Assembly (NCBI RefSeq): GCF_001308265.1
Contig: NZ_CP012023.1
Coordinates: 496,001 to 560,000 of the forward strand
Source of the DNA: Celeribacter marinus
GTDB taxonomy: Bacteria > Pseudomonadota > Alphaproteobacteria > Rhodobacterales > Rhodobacteraceae
Reading direction: 5' to 3'
Length of the DNA stretch: 64,000 nucleotides
The notes beneath the pieces are model-generated. The model had not been told where the DNA came from and did no database searches. It saw only the letters and a program-made list of their open reading frames with translations. Both the position numbers and the translations under genes were made by a program. Below are positions 23,045 through 32,841 of this stretch, one piece after another (position 1 is the stretch's first letter; the number at the start of each line of letters is the position of its first letter).

Positions 23045-23608
23045 TTAAACCTGCATAATCTCTTCTTGCTTGTGATCAAGCATCTCATCAATCCGTTTGA
23101 TATGGGTGTTGGTCATCGTCTGGACCTCTTCTTCCCATAGCTTTTGATCGTCCTCGGACATACCGTCCGCCTTGGCTTTTTTGATCTGCTGCATGCCGTC
23201 TTGGCGCACGTTGCGGATGGCCACGCGTGCGTGTTCGGCGTAGCCGCCCGCCACCTTTGTCAATTCGCGGCGACGCTCCTCGTTCAACTCGGGGATCGGC
23301 AACATGATGATTGTGCCGTTGAGTTGCGGGTTGATACCCAAACCGCTTTCGCGAATGGCCTTTTCAACCTTGCCCACAAGCCCCTTGTCCCAAACATTGA
23401 TAGTAACCATGCGCGGCTCTGGCACATTAACGGTGCCCACTTGGTTAATGGGGGTCATCTGACCATAGGCATCCACCATGATCGGATCGAGCATCGAGCC
23501 CGATCCGCGTCCCGTGCGCAATGATGCGAATTCCGTGCGCAGGTTGGCCAATGTCCCGTCCATGCGGCGGTTCAAATCATCGGTATCGAGAATGAAATCT
23601 TCGGACAT
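23045..23608 (-). CDS. frr: Ribosome recycling factor
   Basis: RRF splits post-termination ribosomes together with EF-G. Starting at [12 protein letters not shown] (23608, with AAGGAGGA upstream) gives 187 residues, the usual length; a longer ORF from 23707 is rejected. The protein shows [46 protein letters not shown] and the C-terminal [14 protein letters not shown]. It normally follows pyrH directly. Here the two are separated by 1.26 kb holding an opposite-strand Hint-domain gene. Confidence 0.97.
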   Translation of the reverse strand: MSEDFILDTDDLNRRMDGTLANLRTEFASLRTGRGSGSMLDPIMVDAYGQMTPINQVGTVNVPEPRMVTINVWDKGLVGKVEKAIRESGLGINPQLNGTIIMLPIPELNEERRRELTKVAGGYAEHARVAIRNVRQDGMQQIKKAKADGMSEDDQKLWEEEVQTMTNTHIKRIDEMLDHKQEEIMQV

Positions 23609-23768
23609 GGTGTGTCCTCCTTGCAGTATGACTTTGCCCCCGCGCCGAGACGTGATCACAAGCTGACCGAGCGGGGTTTCATGCGTTTTTACGGTGTTGC
23701 GCCCCAATTGTATAGCCGCTTTTGCGCCGCAAGCACACGCTGTTGCGCATCGCCTTGCCTAACGCCAT

Positions 23769-23783
23769 TTAATCAAATCCTAA
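23769..23783. promoter_or_regulatory. Possible CtrA box upstream of Hint-domain gene
   Basis: TTAATCAAATCCTAA, followed by C, matches TTAA-N7-TTAAC except for one base in the second half. It ends 24 bases before the ATG of the Hint gene. One-mismatch matches occur by chance, so this is weak alone. Confidence 0.3.
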
Positions 23784-23807
23784 CACTGTTGCGCTATCAG
23801 AATCAGT

Positions 23808-24878
23808 ATGATTGTCACAACAAACACAATGGTTTTCATCGGCAATTTGCCGAGTATCGATCCGACCGAAGGGAATTTGGTCGCCGAGAACGCGACAGCA
23901 ATCAGTGGCACCTACACACAAGCCTCTGGTATCGAAGTTGTAGACATCTCTAGCTATGACGATGATGATTCAGGCAGCATCCAGCCTGACGACTTCACGA
24001 CAACCGACTATGTGACGTATACGCAAGGCGGCACCGCGTATTCTCAGGTGCTCGACACGACAATTGCATACAATGCCAACGTGACTGAGGTCGACGGTAC
24101 CATCACGTCGCTTGTGCTCGTCGTCGCTCAAATGCAAAACGGCGACACGTTCGCCGTCGACCTTGATGGCGTTGGAGAGTTAGACAACCTTAAGATTAGG
24201 TCGATCGAACTGACCACGTCCGTGTCATCAGAGAGCATGGGATACTACACATGGCATACTATTTCGAATTCATCTGTGGTTTGCTTTGCCTATGGAACGC
24301 TGATTGACACGCCAAACGGGCCGCGCGCGGTCGAGCAATTGAAGCAAGGCGATCTGATCACAACTCTCGACCACGCGGCGCAGCCCATTGCGCAAACCAT
24401 CACCCGCAGATTGACACGGCCCGCGCGCAATGCACCTATCTGCATCGCGCCGCACGCCCTTGCAGCCATCGGCCAACCACACGGACATCGCACGCTGTGC
24501 GTCTCTCCGCAGCACAGGATCATGCTCAACGCGCCGCACGGATCGCGCTGGCCCGCACAAGTGTTAATCGTCGCTCGGCATCTGCTCGCCCTTGACGGTG
24601 TGACACAGGCACCGCCCGACATCGCCGTCAGATACGTACATCTGCGATTGCGGCGCCATGAAATCATTTACGCTAACGGCATCGCGGCCGAGACGCTGCT
24701 TTTGGGCGCACAAGCTCTTGATATTATGGAGAGCCACGGCATCACACTCTCGGACGCCGCATGGCGCGCCGCCATACCCGCGCGCTCTATCTTGAACGCA
24801 AAACAGGCGCGCCGCTTCCTCAGTGAGGCCGCGCGCACGCCTGGATTGGTCTCTCAAGGCGCTGTGAGCGCTACTTGA
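23808..24878 (+). CDS. Hint-domain (Hedgehog/intein-type) protein
   Basis: A 356-residue protein in two parts. Residues 1-155 are Thr/Asp/Ser-rich, acidic and probably beta-structured (for example [13 protein letters not shown]), and no signal peptide is visible. From C159 a Hint_2-type domain begins: [20 protein letters not shown], then GDLITTLD, the SPQHRIML block, [13 protein letters not shown], and a short C-terminal tail. Such proteins are common in Roseobacters, where the Hint domain is thought to self-process and the N-terminal part may be secreted by type I systems; that role is inferred. The gene is inserted on the plus strand between pyrH and frr, and its stop overlaps the pyrH stop region by 8 bases. 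Confidence 0.8.
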   Translation: MIVTTNTMVFIGNLPSIDPTEGNLVAENATAISGTYTQASGIEVVDISSYDDDDSGSIQPDDFTTTDYVTYTQGGTAYSQVLDTTIAYNANVTEVDGTITSLVLVVAQMQNGDTFAVDLDGVGELDNLKIRSIELTTSVSSESMGYYTWHTISNSSVVCFAYGTLIDTPNGPRAVEQLKQGDLITTLDHAAQPIAQTITRRLTRPARNAPICIAPHALAAIGQPHGHRTLCVSPQHRIMLNAPHGSRWPAQVLIVARHLLALDGVTQAPPDIAVRYVHLRLRRHEIIYANGIAAETLLLGAQALDIMESHGITLSDAAWRAAIPARSILNAKQARRFLSEAARTPGLVSQGAVSAT

Positions 24879-25608
24879 CCGTTGTATAGGTGCCCTTCCC
24901 CTCAAGGATGGACCGAAACCCGCCCGGCGCATCCAGTGGAAAGACGATAAGAGGCAGGTTATTGTCGCGCGCCAATGCAATGGCGGAGGCGTCCATGACC
25001 TTGAGATGCTTGGACAACACCTCATCATAGCTCACCGTATCATAGCGCTTGGCATCGGGGTTGGTTTTAGGGTCTTTGTCATAAACCCCGTCGACACCGT
25101 TTTTGCCCATAAAGATTGCTTCGCACGCCATCTCGTTGGCGCGCAGTGTCGCGGCGGTATCGGTGGTGAAATAGGGATTGCCCGTGCCCGCGGCGAAAAT
25201 GCAAATCCGCTTTTTCTCAAGGTGGCGCACGGCGCGGCGGCGAATATACGGCTCGGCCACTTCGTTCATTGTGATCGCGGAAATCACGCGGGTGTTGATG
25301 TTGAGCGCCTCAAGGGCGGCTTGCATCCCGAGCGCGTTCATAACGGTGGCGAGCATGCCCATATAGTCCGCCGTGGTGCGTTCCATCCCCTGCGCAGACC
25401 CTTGCAGCCCGCGAAAGATGTTGCCACCGCCGATGACCATACAAATTTCGACCCCCATGTCGTGTACGGTTTTCACCTCTTTGGCGATGCGCTCAACCGT
25501 TGGCGGATGCAGACCAAAGCCCTGATCGCCCATCAGCGCCTCACCTGAAATTTTTAACAGCACACGTTTGTACTTTATGGACGGGTGATCGGGTTCCGCG
25601 TCGTTCAT
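24871..25608 (-). CDS. pyrH: Uridylate kinase
   Basis: PyrH phosphorylates UMP to UDP for pyrimidine supply and is allosterically regulated by GTP and UTP. The 245-residue amino-acid-kinase-fold protein shows [40 protein letters not shown], and [16 protein letters not shown]. It ends with [20 protein letters not shown]. It would normally be followed by frr, but the Hint-domain gene intervenes. tsf and rpsB, often upstream of pyrH, are not here; the divergent miaA begins 149 bases away. Confidence 0.97.
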   Translation of the reverse strand: MNDAEPDHPSIKYKRVLLKISGEALMGDQGFGLHPPTVERIAKEVKTVHDMGVEICMVIGGGNIFRGLQGSAQGMERTTADYMGMLATVMNALGMQAALEALNINTRVISAITMNEVAEPYIRRRAVRHLEKKRICIFAAGTGNPYFTTDTAATLRANEMACEAIFMGKNGVDGVYDKDPKTNPDAKRYDTVSYDEVLSKHLKVMDASAIALARDNNLPLIVFPLDAPGGFRSILEGKGTYTTVK

Positions 25609-25757
25609 GGCTTGACCTCGCCTTGCATGTCATTGATTGCGCGCAAAATGGTCTAAAACCGCTGGAGGTTCAATGCGCCCTGTGAGAAAAATACAAACAA
25701 GCGGCGCTAAAACAGACGCATAACGCTACGTTTAGCGGCCCAAAGGACCGATACACC

Positions 25758-26642
25758 ATGATCCCCCGCGACCTTTCCCCTGATCGACCCGTCTTGATCG
25801 CCGGTCCGACCGCCAGCGGGAAATCAGCGCTGGCCTTAGAGATTGCCCAGACACAAGGCGGCGTAATCGTGAATGCCGATGCCCTACAAGTGTTTGAAAA
25901 CTGGCGCATTCTCTCGGCTCGCCCGTCTCGTGAGGATGAGGCTCTCGCCCCGCATGCCCTGTATGGTCATATCGGTTTTGACGCCCCGTATTCTGTTGGG
26001 CATTGGCTGCGCGATGTCGCACCCTATCTGACCGGCCCGCACCGCCCTATCATTGTGGGTGGAACTGGCCTTTATTTTTCGGCCCTCACTGAGGGCTTGG
26101 TCGAGATCCCCGCCACCCCACCGCAATTGCGCGCAACGGCCGATGCACGGCGCATAGCCGAAGGTGGCCACGCAGGGCTTTTGGCCGATCTTGACGCCGA
26201 AGACCCGCAAACGGCGCACAAAATAGATCGCCTCAATCCGATGCGGGTTCAACGGGCGTGGGAAGTTTTGCGCGCAACTGGTCGCGGTCTAGCCGCATGG
26301 CAGGCAGACACACCACCGCCGCTTTTGCCGATCTCGTCAACCTTTCCCATGGTGATGGATGCCGACCGCGATTGGTTGGCCGCGCGAATCGAAACACGGT
26401 TTGAACAGATGATTGCAGGCGGCGCATTGGCCGAAGCCGAGGCAAACTTGCCCAATTGGGACCCCGCGCACCCCTCCTCAAAGGCCATAGGCGCGCCCGA
26501 ATTGATGGCATATCTGCACGGAACCTGCGATTTAGCCGCCGCAACCGAGGCCGCGACCATCGCAACACGGCAATTTGCCAAACGTCAGCGCACTTGGTTT
26601 AGGGCGCGCATGCGCAGCTACCACAAGATATCGTTGCCCTAA
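25758..26642 (+). CDS. miaA: tRNA dimethylallyltransferase MiaA
   Basis: MiaA prenylates A37 of tRNAs that read codons starting with U. The 294-residue protein has the P-loop GPTASGKS at 16-23, [12 protein letters not shown] (substrate contacts), and [13 protein letters not shown]. It also has the [26 protein letters not shown] segment (split by the family helix) and the C-terminal [14 protein letters not shown]. Its dimethylallyl donor comes from the MEP pathway to which dxr contributes. It is divergent from pyrH. Confidence 0.95.
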   Translation: MIPRDLSPDRPVLIAGPTASGKSALALEIAQTQGGVIVNADALQVFENWRILSARPSREDEALAPHALYGHIGFDAPYSVGHWLRDVAPYLTGPHRPIIVGGTGLYFSALTEGLVEIPATPPQLRATADARRIAEGGHAGLLADLDAEDPQTAHKIDRLNPMRVQRAWEVLRATGRGLAAWQADTPPPLLPISSTFPMVMDADRDWLAARIETRFEQMIAGGALAEAEANLPNWDPAHPSSKAIGAPELMAYLHGTCDLAAATEAATIATRQFAKRQRTWFRARMRSYHKISLP

Positions 26643-26794
26643 CCACCTGTCGTGGCAACGTGGCAAGATACCGAACTACGCCATTGAAATTCCACAATTA
26701 ATTCTTTGACTCACGCCAACTCCTGCGTAAAATTGCACAAATCGAACATGCAACCGCGCCGCACATAACACCGCGCAAAGAGCCGCAGGGCGAG

Positions 26795-27742
26795 ATGATG
26801 GCAAACCGAATTTTTCACACACCCCCCTTGGGTAATCTGAGCGATACGCCGCACCACGCGCGCGACGTGCAAACGCCTGCGGTCATCAGCGCCTCGAAAC
26901 CCCGCACATCCACAGCGCCGAAAATCCCCGACATCCCGATGCCCCCCGCCTACCGCGTTGAGCCGCTTGCCCGCTACAATGGCACCTCTACGGTTAGCGG
27001 CCACGGCGACAAATGGCGCACACAGGCGATGCGCTCGCACCGCTCACCCAGTCTGCTTTGGTTCACGCGCGGTCAGGGCCGCTTTACAATGTCGGGCATC
27101 ACGCGCGGGTTTGGGCCGCATAATCTGATCTTTTTGCCGTCCCGCACGATGTACGGGTTTGAGCCGATTGGTCAGATTTCGGGCTATATCGTCCACTTGC
27201 CAGACACGGACCAAATCGCGCTCCCCGATGAGCCATTACATCTGCGCTTTACCGAAGTGATGCAGCAAAACGAGATTACGGGCCTGATCGACGGCCTCGC
27301 CCGCGAGATCGACAACGATCTGCCCGGACATGAGCGTGCCCTTGCCCTTCAGGGGGGATTGATTTCTGTTTGGCTGGAGCGTCAGATGTCGGTGATGCCA
27401 GACAACGCATTGACGCCAGATGCCTCGCGCCGCCTTGTGGCGGCCTTTACCGCTCTCATCGAATCCCAATTTCGCGCACACCATAGCGTGTCGCATTACG
27501 CCGCCGCCTTGGGTGTGACGCCCACGCATTTGACGCGGGCCTGCAACATTGCCAACGGTCATGCCGCCTCAGTGCTTTTGGCCGATCGCATTCATTTCGA
27601 GGCGCGTCGCCTGCTCAAAGAGACGGACCTGCCCGTCAAAGACATTGCTCACAAATTGGGATTTCAATCGGCCGCATATTTTTCGCGGGCGTTTCAAAAG
27701 GTGACACATGTCACCCCGCGCGGGTTTCGCACATCACGCTGA
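26795..27742 (+). CDS. AraC-family transcriptional regulator
   Basis: A 315-residue regulator. The first 48 residues are proline-rich and low in structure; ATG codons at 26798 and 26939 are possible alternative starts. A cupin-like sensing segment (about 60-130, including LLWFTRGQGRFTMSGI) is followed by a linker. Two helix-turn-helix motifs of the AraC type lie at the C-terminus: HYAAALGVTPTHLTRACNIA and DLPVKDIAHKLGFQSAAYFS, ending RAFQKVTHVTPRGFR. The ligand and targets are unknown, and no obvious target operon lies beside it. Confidence 0.88.
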   Translation: MMANRIFHTPPLGNLSDTPHHARDVQTPAVISASKPRTSTAPKIPDIPMPPAYRVEPLARYNGTSTVSGHGDKWRTQAMRSHRSPSLLWFTRGQGRFTMSGITRGFGPHNLIFLPSRTMYGFEPIGQISGYIVHLPDTDQIALPDEPLHLRFTEVMQQNEITGLIDGLAREIDNDLPGHERALALQGGLISVWLERQMSVMPDNALTPDASRRLVAAFTALIESQFRAHHSVSHYAAALGVTPTHLTRACNIANGHAASVLLADRIHFEARRLLKETDLPVKDIAHKLGFQSAAYFSRAFQKVTHVTPRGFRTSR

Positions 27743-27786
27743 GCAACCCCAGAACGCCACCGGATTAGGCCGTGCATTGAGGCAAC

Positions 27787-28389
27787 TTAGCTGCCCCAAA
27801 TGATCCGCACATAGTTGCGGGTCTCTTTGTAGGGCGGCACACCCCCATATTTCTCAACCGCTTGCGGACCCGCGTTGTAGGCGGCAAGCGCCAAGCGCCA
27901 ATTGCCAAATTTTTCATACATCATGCGCAGATACCGCGCGCCACCGGACAGGTTTTGCGCAGGGTCATTGATGTTCACCCCCAAAAGCCGCGCGGTGCCG
28001 GGCATTAACTGCGCCAGACCCGTGGCCCCTGCGTGGCTACGCGCCGTTGGGTTCCAACCGCTTTCTTGTTGCACCAATCGCAAAAAGAGATCGGATGGCA
28101 CACCGTGACGGCGCGCCGTCTCACGCGCAACAGCCAGCCACGGACCCGAATAACTGCCGCCATACGGCAAACCGACACGGCCCGCCGTGAAGCGTTCGGG
28201 TTGCAAATTAATGGAGGAGGAATATTGCTCTGCGGCGCGCCCTTCGAGGACCGAAAGCTGTGAGGCATAAATAGATGCGCGATTTTTGGTGGAGAAAATA
28301 TCGCCAGCTGCAACAGGCGTAGCGCACAGGCCGACACTTATCATTGCGCCAAAAGTGGCGTTGCATATGGTCTTTACTCGAACTGGCAT
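27787..28389 (-). CDS. Exported lytic transglycosylase (SLT domain)
   Basis: A 200-residue periplasmic enzyme that should cleave the MurNAc-GlcNAc bond to leave anhydro-MurNAc ends. A signal peptide ends near ATPVAAGD. The SLT domain (about 80-200) has catalytic E109 in [10 protein letters not shown], followed by [24 protein letters not shown] and [18 protein letters not shown]. It is convergent with the AraC gene and divergent from ssb. No conjugation or secretion genes are near, so a housekeeping wall-turnover role is likely. Confidence 0.88.
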   Translation of the reverse strand: MPVRVKTICNATFGAMISVGLCATPVAAGDIFSTKNRASIYASQLSVLEGRAAEQYSSSINLQPERFTAGRVGLPYGGSYSGPWLAVARETARRHGVPSDLFLRLVQQESGWNPTARSHAGATGLAQLMPGTARLLGVNINDPAQNLSGGARYLRMMYEKFGNWRLALAAYNAGPQAVEKYGGVPPYKETRNYVRIIWGS

Positions 28390-28564
28390 TGCGCCCCATC
28401 CCTCGTCAATTCACACCGCGAATATAGGAAGGTGCTTTGTATTCGCCAAGGGGCTACGGCGCCGCATCGGCGCGCGCGCCGCCCAATCGGTGGATTTTCG
28501 ACTTTCAAAACGGCCCCCACAGTGATGTAACGTCTCAAAGAGAATCTAACTTGGAGACATGGGT

Positions 28565-29104
28565 ATGGCTGGTTCGGTCAATAAAGTGATCATCGTTGGC
28601 AACTTGGGGCGCGACCCTGAGGTGCGTACATTCCAAAACGGCGGCAAAGTCTGCAACCTGCGCATTGCCACATCCGAGAACTGGAAAGACCGCACAACGG
28701 GCGAGCGCAAAGAGCGCACCGAGTGGCATTCTGTTGCTATTTTCTCAGAACCTTTGGCCAAGATCGCAGAACAATATCTGCGCAAAGGATCCAAGGTCTA
28801 CATCGAAGGCCAACTTGAAACCCGCAAATGGCAAGACCAATCCGGTCAGGACCGCTATTCGACCGAGGTCGTGTTGCGCCCTTACCGTGGCGAGTTGACC
28901 CTGCTTGACGCGCGCGGCGGCGAAGGCGGCGGCGGTGGTGGTTACGGTGGCGGATCACAAGGCGGCGGTGGCGGCTACGACCAAGGGCCATCAGGCGGTT
29001 ATGATGATGGCGGCCAAGGTGGTGGATACGGCGGCGGATCACAAGGTGGCGGTCAAAGTGGCGGTGGTCGCTCATCCATGGATGATGACGAAATCCCGTT
29101 CTAA
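28565..29104 (+). CDS. ssb: Single-stranded DNA-binding protein
   Basis: SSB coats single-stranded DNA and recruits repair and replication enzymes. The ATG at 28565 has GGAG eight bases upstream; an ATG two codons earlier is too close to it. The 179-residue protein has the OB fold ([20 protein letters not shown] to about 110), then a long glycine-rich linker with repeated [12 protein letters not shown] units. The invariant acidic tip is DDDEIPF. It is preceded by the divergent transglycosylase and followed by a strong terminator. ligA, recG and xerD are elsewhere in the window. Confidence 0.97.
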   Translation: MAGSVNKVIIVGNLGRDPEVRTFQNGGKVCNLRIATSENWKDRTTGERKERTEWHSVAIFSEPLAKIAEQYLRKGSKVYIEGQLETRKWQDQSGQDRYSTEVVLRPYRGELTLLDARGGEGGGGGGYGGGSQGGGGGYDQGPSGGYDDGGQGGGYGGGSQGGGQSGGGRSSMDDDEIPF

Positions 29105-29148
29105 ACGACACGCGCCTGTACGGCGCCAATAGTGCACATAGGATAGTC

Positions 29149-29178
29149 AAAAGCCGCGCAAAATGCGCGGCTTTTTTA
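29149..29178 (+). terminator. Rho-independent terminator after ssb
   Basis: AAAAGCCGCGC and GCGCGGCTTTT form a perfect 11-bp stem with a five-base loop and a T run. Because the stem begins with A's it may also act for the convergent chemoreceptor gene. Confidence 0.9.
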
Positions 29179-29220
29179 TTGGGAGATCTGCGACTTGTCC
29201 GCGTGTTTCAACCTTAGAGA

Positions 29221-31566
29221 TTAAGCAGCCCCCGCAAACCGTGGTGTCGTCGTTTGTTTGTGCGCGGAAATCCGGAACCGTTCCACCACTTCGATCAGGT
29301 TTTGCGCCTCGATAGAAAGCACCTGACTTGCGGCTGTGGTTTCTTCGGTCATCGCTGCGTTTTGCTGCATCGTGGCCTCGAGTTGGCTGGTGGCCGAGTT
29401 GATCTCTTGCAACCCTGTCGATTGCTCGCGCGACGATATCGCGATGCCATCGACGTTTGCGGCGATATCCGAGACGGAGGCAATGATGTCTTTCAATGTC
29501 TGACCCGCCTCCCCGACCAAATGCACGCCACGTTGCACCTGACTATTGGACGCTGTGATCAACTGGTTGATTTCACGCGCGGCATCAGACGAGCGTTGCG
29601 CGAGGGCGCGCACTTCGGAGGCGACCACGGCAAACCCGCGACCGGCCTCGCCTGCGCGGGCGGCCTCAACCCCTGCGTTGAGTGCCAACAAGTTGGTTTG
29701 GAACGAAATATCGTCAATCACACCAATAATTTTAGAGATTTCGCGCGATGATCCTTCGATCTCGGACATGGCTGAAATGGCCTCACCGACGACCGTTTGG
29801 CTGAGACCCGCGCGCTCGTTTGTCGCCCGAGAGACAGTGTTTGCCACATCCGCATTCTCCGCCGCGGACGCCACGGCTGCGGTCAACTCGTTGATCGCGG
29901 ACGCCGTATGTTCCAATGACACTGCGGATTTTTCGGTCCGTTTGGACAAATCATGCGTGGCAGAGGCAATTTCGGTCGAGGTGTCATCAATACGCGCCGC
30001 ACTGGTGGCGATTTTCCCGATCATGTCGGAAAGCGAGGCGACAGCGCTATTGAAGTCGGCGCGCAGTGCCTCGTAGGCGGGCGGAAAGCTATCAGAGAGA
30101 TGGACATCCATGTCACCATCGGCCAAGCGTGACATCGCTTGTGCCAGTGTGCTGACAATCAGCGATTGTTGATCCGTTTGTTGACGGCGCTCCTCATCTG
30201 CGGCGCGACTAATTGCGGATTGCTCTTCGGCGCGGCGCGCCTCCTCTTCGAGGGCTGCACGCTCTTGGGCGGCATTGCGCTCTTGATCTTCTTGAGCGCG
30301 TTTGTGGCGCTCTGCGAGATCGGTGGCCGCGCGCTCTTGCTCGGCAACAACACGGGCCGCCTCCTCATCACGCAACCGTTCCCGCTCGATCATACCATCG
30401 CGAAACACTGCCAAAGCGGCGCCCATTCGGCCAATCTCGCCGCGCGCGGCTCCAAAACCTGTCACGGGCCTCATATCACCGGATGAGAGACGTTCCGTGA
30501 CCCGTGTCACTTTAGCCAGTGGACGGATTACGCCCAAGAACGTCACCGCAAGGGCCAATAAAAATACCCCCACACTCAATGCGGCAACAATCAACATCGT
30601 AAACAAACCTGCATCGACGTTTTGATTTGTCACATCGCTTTCTTCGCTCACGGATTGAAGAATGGTCGTGCCGTAGACTTGTGCTTGCAACGAGAGTGCG
30701 GAGACATAGTTACTCGCCTCGAATGCAGCGGCGTCCAAGAGTGCGCGGGCCTCGACAACTGCAAGACGCGCCGACAAAACGCCTGTTGCCTCATCCGTGG
30801 CGGCCCAAATGGCGTCGAGTGGAGCCTGTGTGTCAGAATCTAATGACAAACGCGTCAAATACTGTTGGATTTGTGACACCCCGCTTTGCGCCGCCGCTTG
30901 CGCTGCATTGACGCCTTGTGGATCATCAGCCGAAGCCCCTGTAAGAATGATGGATTGCACCGCGCCGAGTTCGTTGTAGAGCGCGCGTTTGATCTCAATC
31001 TCGTCAAGGCCACGCGTGATATTCACCGGTGCAGAAAGATCTTGCTTCAACGCGATCACGGCATCTTCGACCGCGCGCGACAGCGACACCTGAACCGCAC
31101 TGACAGCCGCACTCAACTCATCCGCGCCCACCAATGTCCGCGTGTCATAATTCAACGCGTCAAGCTGCGCCATTTGCGCGTCACTGATATGGCTTACAAT
31201 CTGATCCGATGCCTTGAGCACAAGGGCGCGCTCCGCCTCCGGCAGTGGCTCCGCCAAACGCGCAATTTGTTCGATCGAACGTGTGATTGCAGCCATTGCA
31301 ACCTCCATGTCGTCCTCATTGGAGGCTTGTAGAGTTTGCGACACGCCTTGAGATACCAGGCCAATAGCCTGAACCATTTGCTCACTGCGCCTTAGCTCTG
31401 GCACCGCTTGCGTGCGAAAGCTGTCAATCGCCCCCTTGGACTGTTGGGCAAACGAAAGACCTTGGTAGATCGCCCCACCGGTCAACAGTGCCATGATGGT
31501 CAATACACCGACCAATTTTACGGCAACGCCGCTAAAAACACTGACAATCCGACCCAGCATATGCAT
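29221..31566 (-). CDS. Membrane methyl-accepting chemotaxis protein
   Basis: A 781-residue inner-membrane chemoreceptor. The first span is at about 14-36 (VAVKLVGVLTIMALLTGGAI). A helical periplasmic sensor follows to about 325, and the second span runs about 325-348. A HAMP domain follows (VIRPLAKVTRVTERLSSGD). A long Glu/Arg/Ala-rich coiled coil (about 395-470) precedes the signalling domain, whose tip reads ISFQTNLLALNAGVEAARAG. The cytoplasmic part ends at AGAA without a CheR-docking pentapeptide. ATG at 31566 or 31560 could start it. A perfect TTAA-N7-TTAA CtrA box lies about 110 bases upstream. The ligand is unknown. Confidence 0.92.
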   Translation of the reverse strand: MHMLGRIVSVFSGVAVKLVGVLTIMALLTGGAIYQGLSFAQQSKGAIDSFRTQAVPELRRSEQMVQAIGLVSQGVSQTLQASNEDDMEVAMAAITRSIEQIARLAEPLPEAERALVLKASDQIVSHISDAQMAQLDALNYDTRTLVGADELSAAVSAVQVSLSRAVEDAVIALKQDLSAPVNITRGLDEIEIKRALYNELGAVQSIILTGASADDPQGVNAAQAAAQSGVSQIQQYLTRLSLDSDTQAPLDAIWAATDEATGVLSARLAVVEARALLDAAAFEASNYVSALSLQAQVYGTTILQSVSEESDVTNQNVDAGLFTMLIVAALSVGVFLLALAVTFLGVIRPLAKVTRVTERLSSGDMRPVTGFGAARGEIGRMGAALAVFRDGMIERERLRDEEAARVVAEQERAATDLAERHKRAQEDQERNAAQERAALEEEARRAEEQSAISRAADEERRQQTDQQSLIVSTLAQAMSRLADGDMDVHLSDSFPPAYEALRADFNSAVASLSDMIGKIATSAARIDDTSTEIASATHDLSKRTEKSAVSLEHTASAINELTAAVASAAENADVANTVSRATNERAGLSQTVVGEAISAMSEIEGSSREISKIIGVIDDISFQTNLLALNAGVEAARAGEAGRGFAVVASEVRALAQRSSDAAREINQLITASNSQVQRGVHLVGEAGQTLKDIIASVSDIAANVDGIAISSREQSTGLQEINSATSQLEATMQQNAAMTEETTAASQVLSIEAQNLIEVVERFRISAHKQTTTPRFAGAA

Positions 31567-31676
31567 TTACCTTTTTGTAGGTGCACCGCCGCCCCGATAC
31601 ACAACAGCGTATATCAAAACGGCGGCACACAACCGCTCTCCGCATGGGAGTTTGATCGTTTCTACAGTAAAAGGTC

Positions 31677-31691
31677 TTAATCGGGGTTTAA
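31677..31691. promoter_or_regulatory. Perfect CtrA box upstream of membrane chemoreceptor
   Basis: TTAATCGGGGTTTAA is an exact match to TTAA-N7-TTAA, about 110 bases upstream of the chemoreceptor start and just beyond the aroB stop. Its intergenic position fits control of the chemoreceptor by CtrA (encoded at 8.8-9.5 kb). Confidence 0.6.
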
Positions 31692-31701
31692 GTCGCGCCG
31701 T

Positions 31702-32841
31702 TTATTTTGCGCGGGCGCGCAACGCATCCTCTAGCACGCGATGCACAACATCGCGCGGCACATCTGCGGTGACGAAACTATCGCCAATAGAGCGCGCCAG
31801 AATAAATCTAAGTTGGCCATCAACCACTTTTTTGTCTTGTGCCATGAGATCAACGAGGGTGGTCGCATCTGGCAATTCGCCTGAAATATCAGATAGATCA
31901 CACTTGGCGTTCATGTCCTTGAGATGGGCGCGCACACGACTGGGCGCCTCTTGGCTGCACAGCCCCAAACGGGCCGACACCTCAAATGCCAAGGCACAGC
32001 CTATGGCCACGCCCTCGCCATGCAACAAGCGGTCAGAGTAGCCGGTGGCCGCCTCAAGTGCGTGACAAAACGTATGGCCAAGGTTCAATAAGGCGCGGTC
32101 GCCCTGTTCGGTTTCGTCGCGCTCCACAATGTCGGCTTTCATCTGAACCGAGCGTTTGACCGCATAGATCCGTTTGGCCACATCGCCCGCCGCCAAATCG
32201 GGTCCGTTCGCTTCCAGCCAGTCAAAAAACGCCTCGTCGCCCAACAGACCGTATTTTTGCACCTCGCCGTACCCCGCAAGGAAATCGCGCGGCATCAGCG
32301 TGCCAAGGGCACTGACATCAGCCAACACCAAAGACGGCTGATGAAACGCCCCGATCAGGTTTTTGCCCGATGGCGAATTGATGCCCGTTTTGCCGCCCAC
32401 CGAGCTGTCCACTTGCGCCAAAAGCGAGGTAGGGATTTGGACAAACCGCACACCACGGCGCAAAATTGCGGCGGCAAATCCGCCAAGATCACCGATGACA
32501 CCACCGCCAAAGGCCACCACGATATCGCCGCGCTCAACACGGTGCGCGATCAACCATTCTACCGCCACTTGGAGCTGCGCCCAACACTTTGTGGCCTCGC
32601 CCGCCGGCAAGATCAACGCCTCGGATGCAATACCATGTGCCGACAAGCCGGTTTTGAGCGCCTCGAGATGAAGCGCCGCAACATTGGTGTCGGTTAGGAC
32701 AAACACCGTCTTTTTGCGGCCCAAGAGCGGTGCAATATGCGCGCCTGCGTCACCAATAAGCCCCTCACCGATGCGCACATCGTAGGCGCGGGTTCCGAGC
32801 GGGACATGGACAGTTTCGAACGTGGTTGCAAACGGGATCAT
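31702..32841 (-). CDS. aroB: 3-dehydroquinate synthase
   Basis: AroB converts DAHP to 3-dehydroquinate in the shikimate pathway, using NAD and a divalent metal. The 379 residues have the nucleotide site VVAFGGGVIGDLGGFAA, the RRGVRFVQIPTSLLAQVDSS block, GGKTGINSPSGKNLIGAFHQP, and the metal-binding His in LLNLGHTFCHALE and LLHGEGVAIG. Its start overlaps the aroK stop by ATGA, the usual proteobacterial aroK-aroB order. Confidence 0.97.
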   Translation of the reverse strand: MIPFATTFETVHVPLGTRAYDVRIGEGLIGDAGAHIAPLLGRKKTVFVLTDTNVAALHLEALKTGLSAHGIASEALILPAGEATKCWAQLQVAVEWLIAHRVERGDIVVAFGGGVIGDLGGFAAAILRRGVRFVQIPTSLLAQVDSSVGGKTGINSPSGKNLIGAFHQPSLVLADVSALGTLMPRDFLAGYGEVQKYGLLGDEAFFDWLEANGPDLAAGDVAKRIYAVKRSVQMKADIVERDETEQGDRALLNLGHTFCHALEAATGYSDRLLHGEGVAIGCALAFEVSARLGLCSQEAPSRVRAHLKDMNAKCDLSDISGELPDATTLVDLMAQDKKVVDGQLRFILARSIGDSFVTADVPRDVVHRVLEDALRARAK

